DNA from: Acidimicrobiia bacterium
GTDB lineage: Bacteria > Actinomycetota > Acidimicrobiia > Acidimicrobiales > Aldehydirespiratoraceae
DNA: 64,000 bases
Direction of reading: 5' to 3'
NCBI GenBank assembly: GCA_022819505.1
Contig: JAJEHD010000005.1
Location: 124,001 to 188,000, forward strand
Positions 1-9,359 of this stretch are shown here, piece by piece. Position 1 is the stretch's first letter; each line of letters begins with the position of its first letter. A program made the position numbers and the translations under genes. Under the pieces are notes generated by a model. It saw nothing but the letters and a program-made list of their open reading frames with translations, had not been told where the DNA came from and did no database searches.

Positions 1-1
1 C

Positions 2-313
2 TGGCAATGGGTCAAGCACCTGGCCTCGCCGGCCTGCCAGGACATCATCGGCGAGGGCGCCGTCGTGTTCCCGGCCATACCGTCCTCAGCCGACATCGCG
101 GTGGCCAGCCACGAGGCCAACGGCGTCGACGTGAGCGCCTTCACGGTGCACGTGGACGAGGGCACGACGTTCCTGTTCCCGATCACCGACAGCGCCAGCC
201 AGATCGAGGCCATCGTCGGTCCGGCCATGCAGGAGATCCTGCGAGGCCAAGCCGACGCGGCTGATCGTCTCGCCCAGGTTGCGGGCGACGTGAACTCGAT
301 CCTCGGCTCCTGA
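2..313 (+). CDS. C-terminal part of an ABC sugar-binding protein (partial)
   Basis: The frame is open from the window edge and ends with TGA at 311-313, giving about 103 residues. The stretch WQWVKHLASPACQDIIGEGA followed by a VFPAIP segment is typical of the end of family 1 extracellular solute-binding proteins, where a conserved WxxxxxL region precedes a helix that closes the lobe. The last 30 residues (AMQEILRGQADAADRLAQVA) resemble the usual terminal helix. The role would be capture of a carbohydrate outside the membrane for an ABC importer. Its N-terminus and the matching permeases must lie upstream of the window. A MalK-type ATPase is encoded 2.4 kb downstream on the same strand. Confidence is good for the family and low for the substrate. 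Confidence 0.75.
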   Translation, partial: WQWVKHLASPACQDIIGEGAVVFPAIPSSADIAVASHEANGVDVSAFTVHVDEGTTFLFPITDSASQIEAIVGPAMQEILRGQADAADRLAQVAGDVNSILGS

Positions 314-365
314 TCGGACTGTCCCCCACCCAGCAGGGCTCGGGCCGGATGCACCGGAGATGTCG

Positions 366-2096
366 ATGAGACTCCTAAAGTCGACGTTGGCTCCGCTGTG
401 CTGTCCCGCCCGAGCCCTGCCGAGGGCCCGCATCCGACGCATCGCCGTCCTCGCCTCAGCGCTGATCGCCGTGGCGGCGGCTGCCTGCAGTGGCACCCGC
501 GAGGCCGGTCCGAGCGCGCCGGCCTCGGTGGCGGTCGCCCCCCACCTCGACCGGGGTCCCTGTGAGAGCCGGTTCGTGCCGCACGCCCTCGACCACGAGA
601 CCAGGGGACCTGGCGCCAGCCGGTCGATGTTCGACGGGATGGGCGCGGGCCTGGCAGTGGGCGATCTGAACTCCGACGGCCGCGACGATCTGGTGCTGGC
701 CAACCTGAGCGGTGACACGTCGGTGCTGTGGAACGACGGAGGCCTCCAGTTCCGGCGTGAATCGCTGGTAAAGGGTCGCTTCCGTCAGGCGGTGATCGTC
801 GACGGTGACGCCGACGGGCTGAACGACGTGATCCTGACCACCGGCGTGGGGCGGCCCCTGGCCATGCTCAACACGGGGACCGGAGCCAACGCCTCGGAGC
901 GCTTCAACCGGGCGGAACTCGACGGCCTCGATGCCTACACCTATGCCATCGCCTGGGGGGACCTCGGCGGTGACGGTGACCTGGACGCGGTCACCGGCGC
1001 CTACAACGCGGAGCTCACCGCTGAGCGTCGCCTCAACCTGGGAGACAAGGGCGGGGTGGGGCTGTTCGAGCGAGAGGGCAGCACCTTCGTCCACACCCAG
1101 ATGGCGGTCGAGTCGCAGGCGCTCGCCGCCCGCATAGGCGACATCGACGGCGACGGCGCAGTCGACATCTTCGTGGGCAACGACCTGGCCACGCCCGACC
1201 TGATATGGCTGGCCGGCCCCGAGGGCGCCTGGATCCCGGCATCGCCGTTCACACAGACCGCGTTCAGCACCATGGGAGTGGACAGCGGCGACATCGACAA
1301 CGACGGCGACATCGACCTCTTCGCCACCGACATGAAACCCATGGACGACAAGCCGGAGACGCTCGCCGCATACTCGCAAGTGCAGGCCGACATCGACGCC
1401 TCCCCAACGGACGACATCCAGCGCCCCGAGAACGTGCTCCTCCTCGCAGACGGAGACGGCTACGCCAGCGAAGCCCCCTCCTTCGGGATAGAGGCCACCG
1501 GCTGGAGCTGGTCCGGCCTCTTCGGCGATCTCGACAACGACGGGTTCCAGGACCTCTACGTGGTCAACGGCATGGTCGCCGACAACCTCTTCGACCACCT
1601 TCCCGGCGCCAGCCTCACCGAGCCCAACCAGGCCTTCCGCAACGTGGAGGGCTCGCGATTCGAGTTCGCGGCCGGCTGGGGTCTCGACGACACAACCGGC
1701 GGTCGGGGCATGGCCATGGCCGATCTCGACTCCGACGGCGACCTCGACATAGTGGTCAACAACCTCAACTCCCCGTCTCTGCTGTACGAGAACCGCCTGT
1801 GCGCCGGCAGTTCCCTCACCGTCGCGCTGGAGTGGGCGGGGACACTCAACCCCTCCGCCGTCGGAGCACGGGTCACCGCGACCAGCACCGACGGAGGCGC
1901 CTTCGTCCGCACGGTGGAGACGTCCCGCGGCTACCTGTCTGGGGCCTCACCGATCGTGCACATCGGCCTGGGAGCAGCCGCGGGCCCGGTCGACCTCGAG
2001 GTCGTCTGGCCCGACGGAGGGGTCTCCCGCCTATCGGGGATTCCTGTTGACCACCACGCGTCCGTGCACCGCCAGGACGGGGCTGAGTCGCCGTGA
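366..2096 (+). CDS. FG-GAP/VCBS repeat lipoprotein with C-terminal ASPIC/UnbV domain
   Basis: This is a secreted beta-propeller protein of the CRTAC1/ASPIC type, about 576 residues. A positively charged N-region and hydrophobic segment end in a lipobox-like AAAACSG, so it is probably a membrane-anchored lipoprotein. At least seven FG-GAP calcium-binding repeats follow: DLNSDGRDDLVLAN, DADGLNDVIL, DLGGDGDLDAV, DIDGDGAVDIFVGND, DIDNDGDIDLFATD, DLDNDGFQDLYVVNG and DLDSDGDLDIVVNN. The end (RGYLSGASPIVHIGLG, then VVWPDGG) is the UnbV/ASPIC signature. A GGAG at 356-359 touches the ATG at 360 but sits 6 nt before the in-frame ATG at 366, so 366 is the better start. It overlaps the next gene by 4 nt (GTGA), indicating coupled translation. 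Its ligand is unknown. Position just after a sugar-binding protein suggests the same operon. Confidence 0.8.
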   Translation: MRLLKSTLAPLCCPARALPRARIRRIAVLASALIAVAAAACSGTREAGPSAPASVAVAPHLDRGPCESRFVPHALDHETRGPGASRSMFDGMGAGLAVGDLNSDGRDDLVLANLSGDTSVLWNDGGLQFRRESLVKGRFRQAVIVDGDADGLNDVILTTGVGRPLAMLNTGTGANASERFNRAELDGLDAYTYAIAWGDLGGDGDLDAVTGAYNAELTAERRLNLGDKGGVGLFEREGSTFVHTQMAVESQALAARIGDIDGDGAVDIFVGNDLATPDLIWLAGPEGAWIPASPFTQTAFSTMGVDSGDIDNDGDIDLFATDMKPMDDKPETLAAYSQVQADIDASPTDDIQRPENVLLLADGDGYASEAPSFGIEATGWSWSGLFGDLDNDGFQDLYVVNGMVADNLFDHLPGASLTEPNQAFRNVEGSRFEFAAGWGLDDTTGGRGMAMADLDSDGDLDIVVNNLNSPSLLYENRLCAGSSLTVALEWAGTLNPSAVGARVTATSTDGGAFVRTVETSRGYLSGASPIVHIGLGAAAGPVDLEVVWPDGGVSRLSGIPVDHHASVHRQDGAESP

Positions 2097-2746
2097 GCCG
2101 CGACTATCTGGTCAGGCCGGGCACGCCGGGGCAGCGGCTGCGGGACGCGGCCATCCATCTGACTGCGCCCGCCACAGCCGCGGCGGTCGTCGCGGTCCCC
2201 GGTCGTCAGGCCCTGTGGTTGACCGTTCTCCTGCCGCTCGGCCCGCTCCTGGGTGGCCGGGTTCTTGCGGGCCGTCGAGCAGTCGGCCTGGAGCATCGGG
2301 TCCGGGCGGTTGACTTCAACATCACGGTGGCTCTGTACACGCTGGGCGTCTACGGCATGCTGCAACTGGGGGCCCGCGTCGAGGCACTCGGGGTGCTGGT
2401 CGCCGTCGGCGTCCTGCTGTTGCTCCTGCTGCTGCTCAACTGGCTGCTGATGTCGGCAGTGGCCGCCAACAGGGCCCGCTACGGCGAGCTGTTCGATCCG
2501 CCGTGGGTGTTGCCGATACACAGCGCGCTGGCGGCCGCCGCACGCTCCCACAGATCTCCCAAATCCGGGGCTACTGCCCCCGAACTACTTCGCTCCGGAG
2601 GCCGAGCGAATGGGTACGCGAGTTTGGCCCATACGGGCGAGGCCGTGGCCCGAGCGGCCCGTGAGCGCAGCGAACAAGAGCGGGAGAGACACGACTGCAA
2701 TACGACGGGCTTGCACCTACGCGCGCGCCTTCAAAGGAGGAAATGA
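2093..2746 (+). CDS. DUF4870-like membrane protein with a repeat-derived C-terminus
   Basis: The GTG start overlaps the stop of the FG-GAP gene (GTGA). The first ~145 residues hold hydrophobic segments, including a run of leucines near residues 105-120. The pattern [19 protein letters not shown] then [19 protein letters not shown] matches the layout of DUF4870/Tic20-like small membrane proteins (a 'hA..FQ.t' helix, later 'aA..G..y.yP'). Function is unknown. The last ~65 residues are low-complexity and basic ([15 protein letters not shown]) and are encoded by the dispersed repeat at 2626-2685, so the reading frame has probably been extended into repeat DNA. It ends 1 nt before the next start (ATGACATG). 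The family call is tentative; that it is a membrane protein is clear. Confidence 0.6.
   Translation: MSRDYLVRPGTPGQRLRDAAIHLTAPATAAAVVAVPGRQALWLTVLLPLGPLLGGRVLAGRRAVGLEHRVRAVDFNITVALYTLGVYGMLQLGARVEALGVLVAVGVLLLLLLLLNWLLMSAVAANRARYGELFDPPWVLPIHSALAAAARSHRSPKSGATAPELLRSGGRANGYASLAHTGEAVARAARERSEQERERHDCNTTGLHLRARLQRRK
2626..2685 (-). repeat. Dispersed repeat, copy A
   Basis: Read on the minus strand this copy matches 25431-25491 on the plus strand. The first 49 nt are identical, then after one extra base in the other copy 11 more match. A shorter 40-nt core also occurs at 4046-4085 with two mismatches. It encodes the C-terminal tail of the DUF4870-like gene and ends about 60 nt before the malK-type start. 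Confidence 0.85.
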
Positions 2747-2747
2747 C

Positions 2748-3911
2748 ATGGCCACCGTGGAACTGGAGGCGTTGACCAAGATCTACCCGGGAGGGGTCAA
2801 GGCGGTGAACGCCATGAGCCTCTCGATCGAGGACGGCGAGTTCGTGGTGTTCGTGGGGCCGTCGGGGTGCGGCAAGTCCACGGCGCTGCGCATGGTCGCC
2901 GGGTTGGAGGAGATCAGCGAGGGAGTGCTGCGCATAGGCGGCAACGAGATGACCAAGGTGCACCCGCGCCAGCGCGACATTGCCATGGTCTTCCAGAACT
3001 ACGCCCTCTACCCCCACCTGACCGTCCGCAAGAACATCGCCTACCCGCTGAAGCTGGCCAAGGTCCCCAAGGCGGAGATGCAGGAGCGGGTCCAGCGCAC
3101 CGCCGAGATCCTGCAGTTGAGCGAGTACCTCGACCGCAAGCCCGGGGCGCTGTCGGGGGGCCAGCGCCAGCGGGTGGCTATGGGCAGGGCGATCGTGCGT
3201 GAGCCGTCGGTGTTCCTGATGGACGAGCCCCTCTCGAATCTCGACGCCAAGCTGCGCGTCTACATGCGCAGCGAGATCTCGCGGATCCAGCGAGAACTGG
3301 GGGTGACCACCATCTACGTGACCCACGACCAAGTTGAGGCAATGACCATGGGCGACCGGGTGGCCGTGCTCAAGGGCGGGGTGCTCCAGCAGGCCGACGA
3401 GCCCTCCGTGCTGTACCGCGAGCCGTCCAACCTGTTCGTCGCGGGCTTCATCGGCTCGCCCGCCATGAACCTCTTCGAGTCGTCGATCAGCATCGGTGAC
3501 GAGTCGATCAGCGTCGAGCTGGGTCAGCAGAGCATCGAGCTCCCGCTCTCGTACCTGGATGAGCGTCCCGCCCTGCGTGCCTACGACCGGGCTCCGCTGG
3601 CCTGCGGCATCAGGCCCGATGACGTGTACGACGCCGCCCTCGCCCCACCCTTCGAGCAGCGCGTCCACGGCCAGGTGGTCATACTCGAGGAATTGGGGTC
3701 GGAGATCGTTGCTCACCTGGATGTTGGCGTGACCCGGATCGACTCCGCGGATTCGGCTTCCGCCGACACCGAGGACGATTTCGACACCGGGTTCATCGGG
3801 CGCTTCGCCCAGCAGAGCACTGTCGGCGTCGGTGACCGCATCGAGGTGGCGCTCGACGTAGGAGCGATTCACTTCTTCGATCCGGCAACCGGCAAGGCCA
3901 TCCGTAGCTAG
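2748..3911 (+). CDS. MalK/MsiK-type sugar ABC transporter ATP-binding protein
   Basis: This cytoplasmic ATPase of a CUT1 carbohydrate importer has 387 residues, the usual MalK/UgpC length. Visible motifs are Walker [10 protein letters not shown] (37-45), Q-loop Q83, signature [15 protein letters not shown] (135 on), Walker B VFLMDE (155-160), D-loop SNLD and the switch His in THDQVEAM (193). A C-terminal regulatory TOBE/OB region follows (about 240-387). The start is set by a strong AAAGGAGG at 2733-2740, 7 nt before the ATG; longer in-frame extensions lack this. It lies after a binding protein, but no permease is near. Two further permease pairs in the window (32.9-34.7 and 40.4-42.2 kb) have no ATPase, so it may be a shared ATPase like streptomycete MsiK. 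That last point is inference. Confidence 0.93.
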   Translation: MATVELEALTKIYPGGVKAVNAMSLSIEDGEFVVFVGPSGCGKSTALRMVAGLEEISEGVLRIGGNEMTKVHPRQRDIAMVFQNYALYPHLTVRKNIAYPLKLAKVPKAEMQERVQRTAEILQLSEYLDRKPGALSGGQRQRVAMGRAIVREPSVFLMDEPLSNLDAKLRVYMRSEISRIQRELGVTTIYVTHDQVEAMTMGDRVAVLKGGVLQQADEPSVLYREPSNLFVAGFIGSPAMNLFESSISIGDESISVELGQQSIELPLSYLDERPALRAYDRAPLACGIRPDDVYDAALAPPFEQRVHGQVVILEELGSEIVAHLDVGVTRIDSADSASADTEDDFDTGFIGRFAQQSTVGVGDRIEVALDVGAIHFFDPATGKAIRS

Positions 3912-4045
3912 AGCTGCCCTCGCCGCGTCGAGCGCAGACGGGGCCGCGACGGCAGTCGCGAGGCGTCGGGCGACCGTGCATGCGGGCGCCTGTCGGTAAC
4001 GGACGCCCGTCGAGTCAAACGCCAGTCGGTACGATCGGAGCCCAG

Positions 4046-4085
4046 GGCCCGAGCGGCCCGTGAGCGAAGCGAACAGGAGCGGGAG
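4046..4085 (+). repeat. Dispersed repeat, copy B, in the uvrB leader
   Basis: A 40-nt copy of the repeat core differs from 2647-2686 at two positions. Its final AGGAGCGGGAG lies directly before the uvrB ATG and contains the only Shine-Dalgarno. A possible -10 box TACGAT at 4030-4035 would put the repeat in the transcribed leader. Confidence 0.8.
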
Positions 4086-4088
4086 TTC

Positions 4089-6161
4089 ATGCCGCCGGTG
4101 ACCGTTCCCAGCGATCGGCGAGCCTTCGAGGTAGTGGCCCCGTTCGAACCTGCCGGCGACCAGCCCAGGGCCATCGAGGCCCTGGCCGAGGGGGTGGCCG
4201 AGGGGCACCGCTTCCAGACGCTGCTGGGAATCACCGGCTCGGGCAAGAGCGCCACAATCGCCTGGACCATCGAGCAGGCCCAGCGGCCCACGCTGGTGCT
4301 GGCCCCCAACAAGTCGCTGGCCGCCCAACTGGCCAACGAGCTGCGGGAGCTGTTCCCGCACAACCGGGTGGAGTACTTCGTCAGCTACTACGACTACTAC
4401 CAGCCCGAGGCGTACATGCCGGCCAGCGACACCTACATCGAGAAGGACTCGTCGGTGAACGACGAGATCGACCGGCTACGCCACTCGGCCACGTCGGCCC
4501 TGCTCACCCGGCGGGACACGATCGTGGTGGCGTCGGTGTCGGCCATCTACGGGCTCGGCTCGCCCGAGGAGTACGAGACGCAGCTGCTGGTCCTGCACGA
4601 GGGTCAGGAGTACGACCAGCGGTCGATCCTGCGCCGCCTGGTGGACATGCAGTACGAGCGCAACGACATGAACCTGGTGCGGGGCAAGTTCCTGGTGCGG
4701 GGCGACACCATCGAGATCCATCCCGCCTACGACGAGACCCTGGTGCGGGTGGAGCTCTTCGGCGACGAGGTCGAGCGCATCACGGTGGTCGACCCGCTGA
4801 CCGGTGAGCGGCTGGAGACCCTGGAGGACCTGGTGGTGTTCCCGGCCACCCACTACGCCACCAGCGCGGCCCGTATGGAGGCCGCCGTGGGGCGCATCGA
4901 GGTCGAGCTGGCCGAGCGTCTGGCCCACTTCGAGGCCGAGGGCAAGCTGCTGGAGGCTCAACGCCTCCAGATGCGCACCAGCTACGACCTGGAGATGATG
5001 GTCGAGTTGGGCTACTGCAACGGCATCGAGAACTACTCGGCGCCCATCGACGGCCGGGGTCCGGGCGAGTCGCCGTACACGCTGCTCGACTACTTCCCCG
5101 GTGACTTCCTGATGGTGATCGACGAGTCGCATGTGGCCGTGCCCCAGCTGCACGGCCAGTACGAGGGCGACCGCAGCCGCAAGGAGACCCTGATCGACCA
5201 CGGCTTCCGGCTGCCGTCGGCGGCCGACAACCGGCCGCTGCGCTTCGACGAGGTGATGAGCCGGCTCAACCAGGTGATCTTCATGTCGGCCACTCCCGGC
5301 GACTACGAGGTTCAGGTGTCCGACCAGGTGGTGGAGCAGATCGTGCGGCCCACCGGCCTGGTGGACCCCGAGGTGGTGGTGAAGCCGACCAAGGGCCAGA
5401 TCGACGACCTGCTGGACGAGATCTCGGCTCGCACCGACCGGGATCAGCGGGTGCTGGTGACCACCCTCACCAAGAAGATGGCCGAGGACCTGGCCGAGTA
5501 CCTGCTGGAGCGGGGTCTGCGGGTCCGCTACTTGCACAGCGAGGTCGACACCATCCAGCGCATCGAGATCCTGCGAGACCTCCGGCTGGGGGAGTTCGAC
5601 GTGCTGGTGGGGATCAACCTGCTGCGGGAGGGCCTGGACTTGCCCGAGGTGTCGCTGGTGGCCATCCTCGACGCCGACAAGGAGGGCTTCCTGCGCAGCG
5701 AGACGTCGCTGATCCAGACCATCGGGCGTGCGGCCCGCAACGTCGACGGCCAGGTGATCATGTACGCCGACGAGGTGACCGACTCGATGCGGCGGGCCAT
5801 CTCGGAGACGAACCGCCGCCGGGGGCTGCAGCAGGCCCACAACGAGGCCCACGGCATCGACCCGACCACGATCCGCAAGGCGGTCACCGACATCCTGGCC
5901 ATGATCCGCCCGGACCGCGACTCCGCTCCGGTGCCGGACGCCGACGTGGGCGGCGAGCGCGGGGGAGGGTTGGCCGAGGCCCGCCGCCGGCGGGAGGGCC
6001 CCGACCTGGGCGACCTGCCCGACGCCGAGCTGGAGCGCCTGATCCGCACATTGGACGAGGAGATGCGCGAAGCCGCCGGCGACCTGCGCTTCGAGTACGC
6101 CGCCCGGTTGCGGGACGAGATCAAGGACCTACGCCGGGAACTAGCCGAAATCCGCGGCTGA
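4089..6161 (+). CDS. uvrB: Excinuclease ABC subunit B
   Basis: UvrB is the damage-verifying helicase-like subunit of nucleotide excision repair. It is loaded by UvrA and then recruits UvrC. The 690 residues match the family length. Walker [10 protein letters not shown] is at 47-54. The damage-probing beta-hairpin sequence [12 protein letters not shown], the DESH box (VIDESHV), helicase motifs (MSATPG, then [17 protein letters not shown] and QTIGRAARN) and the C-terminal UVR motif ([18 protein letters not shown]) that binds UvrC are all present. The ATG is preceded by AGGAG inside dispersed repeat B. Unlike uvrA in this window, no GAAC-N4-GTTC SOS box is visible just upstream. The gene ends 4 nt from the convergent gene at 6166. 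Confidence 0.98.
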   Translation: MPPVTVPSDRRAFEVVAPFEPAGDQPRAIEALAEGVAEGHRFQTLLGITGSGKSATIAWTIEQAQRPTLVLAPNKSLAAQLANELRELFPHNRVEYFVSYYDYYQPEAYMPASDTYIEKDSSVNDEIDRLRHSATSALLTRRDTIVVASVSAIYGLGSPEEYETQLLVLHEGQEYDQRSILRRLVDMQYERNDMNLVRGKFLVRGDTIEIHPAYDETLVRVELFGDEVERITVVDPLTGERLETLEDLVVFPATHYATSAARMEAAVGRIEVELAERLAHFEAEGKLLEAQRLQMRTSYDLEMMVELGYCNGIENYSAPIDGRGPGESPYTLLDYFPGDFLMVIDESHVAVPQLHGQYEGDRSRKETLIDHGFRLPSAADNRPLRFDEVMSRLNQVIFMSATPGDYEVQVSDQVVEQIVRPTGLVDPEVVVKPTKGQIDDLLDEISARTDRDQRVLVTTLTKKMAEDLAEYLLERGLRVRYLHSEVDTIQRIEILRDLRLGEFDVLVGINLLREGLDLPEVSLVAILDADKEGFLRSETSLIQTIGRAARNVDGQVIMYADEVTDSMRRAISETNRRRGLQQAHNEAHGIDPTTIRKAVTDILAMIRPDRDSAPVPDADVGGERGGGLAEARRRREGPDLGDLPDAELERLIRTLDEEMREAAGDLRFEYAARLRDEIKDLRRELAEIRG

Positions 6162-6165
6162 TCAT

Positions 6166-6609
6166 TCAGGTTGCTTCGAAGATCGCGGCGCCGGACCAGC
6201 AGACCACTGAATCGGGGTCCACTGCTATGCCGCCGCCGCAGGTGCATATCGGGCGCTGGTCATCCAGGAGATTCCCCTCTTCGTCCCAGAGTTGGAACGT
6301 GTGTTCGCGCACAGGTTCGCGCACGACTCTGAGCCAGCGGCCGCGGCCTCTGGCATTCAAGGCCTCGACCAGTGCCGAGACCAGGTCCGGCGGCGGGGGC
6401 ACGTTGGTCTTGATCAGGTAGAACGTCCCGCCGATGCCTAGCTCGTGGGGCCCGTCCTCGTATCTGTCGAGGTAGTCCACGGTGCGCTGCGGGCTGTAGT
6501 TGGGGGGCGGCACGCCGTCGAGGGTCAGCGTCTGGCGTCCGTCGGTGCGCATCGAGTACAGATTCACCGCAACCCACGAGTCGCGACCGAAGGGAATGGT
6601 GCCCGTCAT
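6166..6609 (-). CDS. Hypothetical protein, 147 residues
   Basis: This small protein is not one I recognise. It has no signal peptide or membrane segment. There is a proline-rich middle (VPPPNYSPQ, NVPPPPDLV), a likely folded segment (RWLRVVREPVREHTFQLWDEEG) and a C-terminal CTCGGGIAVDPDSVVC patch whose cysteines could bind metal or form a disulphide. A GAGGAGG lies a few nt before the ATG, which fixes the start. It is convergent with uvrB and divergent from the HNH gene, and the 108-nt divergent region carries an inverted repeat that might control both genes. Coding is supported by the ribosome binding site, the compact placement and the frame length, not by homology. Confidence 0.6.
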   Translation of the reverse strand: MTGTIPFGRDSWVAVNLYSMRTDGRQTLTLDGVPPPNYSPQRTVDYLDRYEDGPHELGIGGTFYLIKTNVPPPPDLVSALVEALNARGRGRWLRVVREPVREHTFQLWDEEGNLLDDQRPICTCGGGIAVDPDSVVCWSGAAIFEAT

Positions 6610-6624
6610 TAGGTTCCTCCTCAG

Positions 6625-6717
6625 ATGTCCAGAAGTTGATAGGGATACTAACTGTAGCTGATGGACATTGATTGTAAATGCTTGACAGATGTCACACCCC
6701 TATGGCATGATGTGATC
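6625..6717. promoter_or_regulatory. Divergent promoter region with inverted repeat; leaderless promoter of the HNH gene
   Basis: ATGTCCA at 6625-6631 and TGGACAT at 6662-6668 form a perfect 7-nt inverted repeat in an unusually A+T-rich stretch. TTGACA (6682-6687) and CATGAT (6706-6711) are spaced by 18 nt as -35 and -10. The predicted transcription start coincides with the ATG at 6718. Confidence 0.6.
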
Positions 6718-8007
6718 ATGAAGTTGGAAGCAGCGCAGCGGGTGCGGGACGGGCTGGCGGAGTTGATCCGCCTGGTCAATTCCGGGAACGCCTCGACCGT
6801 GGACGCGCGGCGGGTGCTGTCGGAGTCGAAGGCGTTCGCGGCGCAGGTGGCGGTGCTTCAGGCTGATGCGGCCGCTCTGGTCGCGGCCGGCGAACGGCAC
6901 GGAGACGGCGGTGCTGGGGTATTGGCCCAGACGGCAGGACTGTCACGGAAGGATGCTGTCGGACAGGTCAAGACGATCGAGCAGCTGCAGTCGATGCCCG
7001 GCCTGCGCGACGCCTTGACGGGCGGCGAGATTCCGCTGGCCAACGCCAAGACCCTGGCCCAGGCCTCGGAGAGGACCAGCGCTGATCAGGTACGGCAGGA
7101 CGGCGAACTGCTGCAGAAGGCCGCCTCGCTGCCGCCGGATCAGTTCGTCCGGGAGGCCAACCGGTGGGCGGTGCAGCGTCAGGGCGACGGCGGCGAGGGC
7201 CAGTACCGCAGACAGCGGGCCCGCCGCCGGCTCAGCATCTGGACGGACGACGGCGACGGCATGGTCCACCTGCGGGGCGAGTTCGACCCGGTGGTCGGGG
7301 CCAAGCTGAGCAAGCGGCTCCTCGAGGAAGCCGAACGGCTGCGGCGACTAGACCTCAACAGCCCCGGCGGTGAGAAGCGCAGCCTCCGACAGCGTCTCGC
7401 CGATGCGCTCGACACACTCACGGCGACCGACTCGGGCGAGGGGAGCAGGGCAGCGCCGTCGGCAGAGATCGCCATCGTGCAGCATCTGGACCCCGACGGC
7501 GACAAGGCGTTCGCAGAGGTCGCCGGCGGGGGAGTGATTCCCCAGAGCGTGCTCGAGGAGCACTTCTGCAGCGCCAGGATCGTCGGCGTGGTCTACAGCA
7601 GCAAAGGCGTACCGCTGTGGCGGGGCTCGGCGCTGCCGCGGCCCACCAAGGCCCAGATGGACGCGCTGATCGCCCGCTACGGCGGATGCGGAGGCTGCAA
7701 CGAGCACTACGCGGTATGCCAGGCCCACCACATCCGGCCCCGGTCGCAGGGCGGCCCCACCGACATCGACAATTCGATGCTGCTGTGCTGGGGGTGCCAC
7801 GACAAGGTCCACCACCACGGCTGGCGAGTCGTGCCCAATGGCGACTTACACACGATCGCGCCCCCCGAGCGCATCCGTCATGGCCCCGCCCGGGCGCCCG
7901 ACCCGCCCCTGATCCACGGCCCGCCATGCCGTGGCTCATCGGGCAGCCGGCAATTGCCCACTCGGGCGCCGACCTCGAACCCGATTGTGTCGCCGAAGCT
8001 ATGGTGA
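6718..8007 (+). CDS. DUF222/HNH endonuclease family protein
   Basis: The N-terminal ~270 residues are helical and of the DUF222 (13E12-repeat-like) type common in actinobacteria, often in many copies. The C-terminal HNH nuclease domain shows CGGCNEHYAVC, then AHHIRPRSQGGP, DNSMLLCWGCH and a final KVHHHGW. These carry the zinc-binding CxxC pairs and the catalytic His pair. It would cut DNA; the physiological role of the family is unclear. The frame is open to ATG 6661, but the -35/-10 pair at 6682-6711 places transcription start at 6718, where MKLEAAQRV begins, giving 429 residues. The tail after the HNH domain is proline-rich and probably unstructured. Confidence 0.85.
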   Translation: MKLEAAQRVRDGLAELIRLVNSGNASTVDARRVLSESKAFAAQVAVLQADAAALVAAGERHGDGGAGVLAQTAGLSRKDAVGQVKTIEQLQSMPGLRDALTGGEIPLANAKTLAQASERTSADQVRQDGELLQKAASLPPDQFVREANRWAVQRQGDGGEGQYRRQRARRRLSIWTDDGDGMVHLRGEFDPVVGAKLSKRLLEEAERLRRLDLNSPGGEKRSLRQRLADALDTLTATDSGEGSRAAPSAEIAIVQHLDPDGDKAFAEVAGGGVIPQSVLEEHFCSARIVGVVYSSKGVPLWRGSALPRPTKAQMDALIARYGGCGGCNEHYAVCQAHHIRPRSQGGPTDIDNSMLLCWGCHDKVHHHGWRVVPNGDLHTIAPPERIRHGPARAPDPPLIHGPPCRGSSGSRQLPTRAPTSNPIVSPKLW

Positions 8008-8011
8008 CGCC

Positions 8012-8362
8012 ATGACCGTGGCACGGAACGCCACCGCTGCGCACCTACGCCGCGGCGACACGATCACCGCCATTGCCGGCGAACCGGTAGGCCGCGAGAC
8101 CGTCGCCGCGATCACCCTCGAAGACGGCACGGCCACTATCACCACCCGCAGCGGACCCCAGAAGCGCCGCAACGTCCGCCAGCTACCGGCCACCGTCCCC
8201 GTCACCACGGACCCGCCGCTACCCGCGTGGCGCTATACCGATCGCCGCCACGAACCATCCGGCGCGTGGAAAGCGAACGCCGCCGCGTTCGGGGTCGGGG
8301 TCGTGATGGGACTCGCCCGGACGGCGTCCGCACGATCAAGGTCCGCCGCTGCTAGGCGGTGA
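8012..8362 (+). CDS. Hypothetical protein, 116 residues
   Basis: The ATG lies 4 nt after the HNH stop. A TATGGT hexamer (8000-8005) ends 6 nt before it, matching the leaderless spacing seen elsewhere in the window. The N-terminal 55 residues look like a small beta-rich fold: RRGDTITAIAGEPVG then AITLEDGTATITT. The rest is basic and ends in an Ala/Arg/Ser tail with one short hydrophobic stretch (FGVGVVMGLA). I do not recognise the family. The regular hydrophobic pattern at the front supports real coding. The C-terminus is less convincing. Confidence 0.5.
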   Translation: MTVARNATAAHLRRGDTITAIAGEPVGRETVAAITLEDGTATITTRSGPQKRRNVRQLPATVPVTTDPPLPAWRYTDRRHEPSGAWKANAAAFGVGVVMGLARTASARSRSAAARR

Positions 8363-8395
8363 TCGAGCGTCAGGGCGGCGACGGCGCCGCGGTGG

Positions 8396-8407
8396 CATGA
8401 TCTTGGC
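8396..8407 (+). promoter_or_regulatory. Leaderless -10 box of the PP2C gene
   Basis: CATGAT at 8396-8401 is followed by exactly 6 nt and the GTG start. The same CATGAT-N6-start arrangement is seen at the HNH gene (6706-6718). No Shine-Dalgarno is present. Confidence 0.5.
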
Positions 8408-9190
8408 GTGGGAGAGGCCGAGGATCGCTCCGGGCAGGCTGCCTCCGTCGCTTGGGTGAGCGACATCGGGCCTCGGCGGGTGAACGAGGACCGGGCGTCG
8501 GCGACGGTATCGGACGAGGACGGCAGCTGGGTTATCGCGGTGGCCGACGGGCTGGGCGGGCACACCCGGGGCGATGAGGCTGCCCAGGCTGCGATCGAGG
8601 GACTCCCCGAAAGGATCGCCAGCCCGGACGAGATGGCGGTCGCCTTCGGGGAGGCCAACGAGCGGGTACTCGCGCTGACCGGCCCGGAGGACTGGCAGCG
8701 GCGCCTGCCGCTGTTCATGTTCCCGATGAGCACCCTGACCGTGGCAGCCTGGACACCCGAGGGCGGCCAGCTGATCGGCTGGATGGGCGACACCCTGCCC
8801 TTCATCGCCACTCGGGGACCGGACGGGTTCCGCGGATTCTGCTGCGGCCGCCCCCACCGCGTCCCGGGCGGCAGCATCGAGATCTGCCTGGGCATGCCGC
8901 CCGCCGATCCCAGCGCGGGCGCCGGAGTGGTCGAGGTGGAGATAGTGGGGGAGTCCGGCGACGGAACCCGGCCCGACGCGGTGATCCTGGCCAGCGACGG
9001 CGGCTGGGAGCCCTTCGTATACACCCACGGCGTCGGGTGGCTCTCGGACGACTCGGCGGGCGGCGGCATCGGAGCAGCCTGCGGACCCGGCGCAGAGACC
9101 GCCGAGGACATCGCCGCGCACCTCCTGGACGAGGCTCGCAGCCTGGGCCTCAACGACAACACCACCTTCGCGGCAGCCCTCTGGCACTGA
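8408..9190 (+). CDS. PP2C-family Ser/Thr protein phosphatase
   Basis: This is a 260-residue metal-dependent phosphatase. VSDIGPRRVNED (17-28), AVADGLGGHTRGDEAA (44 on), a central GWMGDT and the C-terminal GLNDNTT give the Asp/Gly pattern that coordinates the Mn/Mg pair in PP2C enzymes. It would dephosphorylate Ser/Thr residues on cytoplasmic proteins, as PstP does in actinobacteria. There is no transmembrane segment, unlike PstP, and no partner kinase is nearby, so its substrate is unknown. It stands alone with its own leaderless promoter, between the HNH pair and uvrA. The following 216 nt hold the uvrA promoter. Confidence 0.88.
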   Translation: MGEAEDRSGQAASVAWVSDIGPRRVNEDRASATVSDEDGSWVIAVADGLGGHTRGDEAAQAAIEGLPERIASPDEMAVAFGEANERVLALTGPEDWQRRLPLFMFPMSTLTVAAWTPEGGQLIGWMGDTLPFIATRGPDGFRGFCCGRPHRVPGGSIEICLGMPPADPSAGAGVVEVEIVGESGDGTRPDAVILASDGGWEPFVYTHGVGWLSDDSAGGGIGAACGPGAETAEDIAAHLLDEARSLGLNDNTTFAAALWH

Positions 9191-9359
9191 GCCGTCCGTT
9201 CGGCACGGGCGGGACCGTCACAGGCTCGAGGCGGACCGGCATGCGCCTGTGCCGCAGGATGCCGGCGGATGACGGCGACTCGTCCTGCCGGCCGGCGCCG
9301 GCAACGGTGCCCGCGCCTACCCTCGGCGCACAGGCCGGCCCTCTCCAAGCACCGATAAT

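Noticed and set aside
4476..5852. Long minus-strand open frame opposite uvrB
   Set aside because: It lies wholly within uvrB, is rich in His/Leu/Val repeats typical of antisense translation of G+C-rich genes, and has no start signal.
6295..6306. GAACGTGTGTTC, a match to the SOS box pattern
   Set aside because: It lies in the middle of the minus-strand gene at 6166-6609, far from any start, and is probably a chance match.
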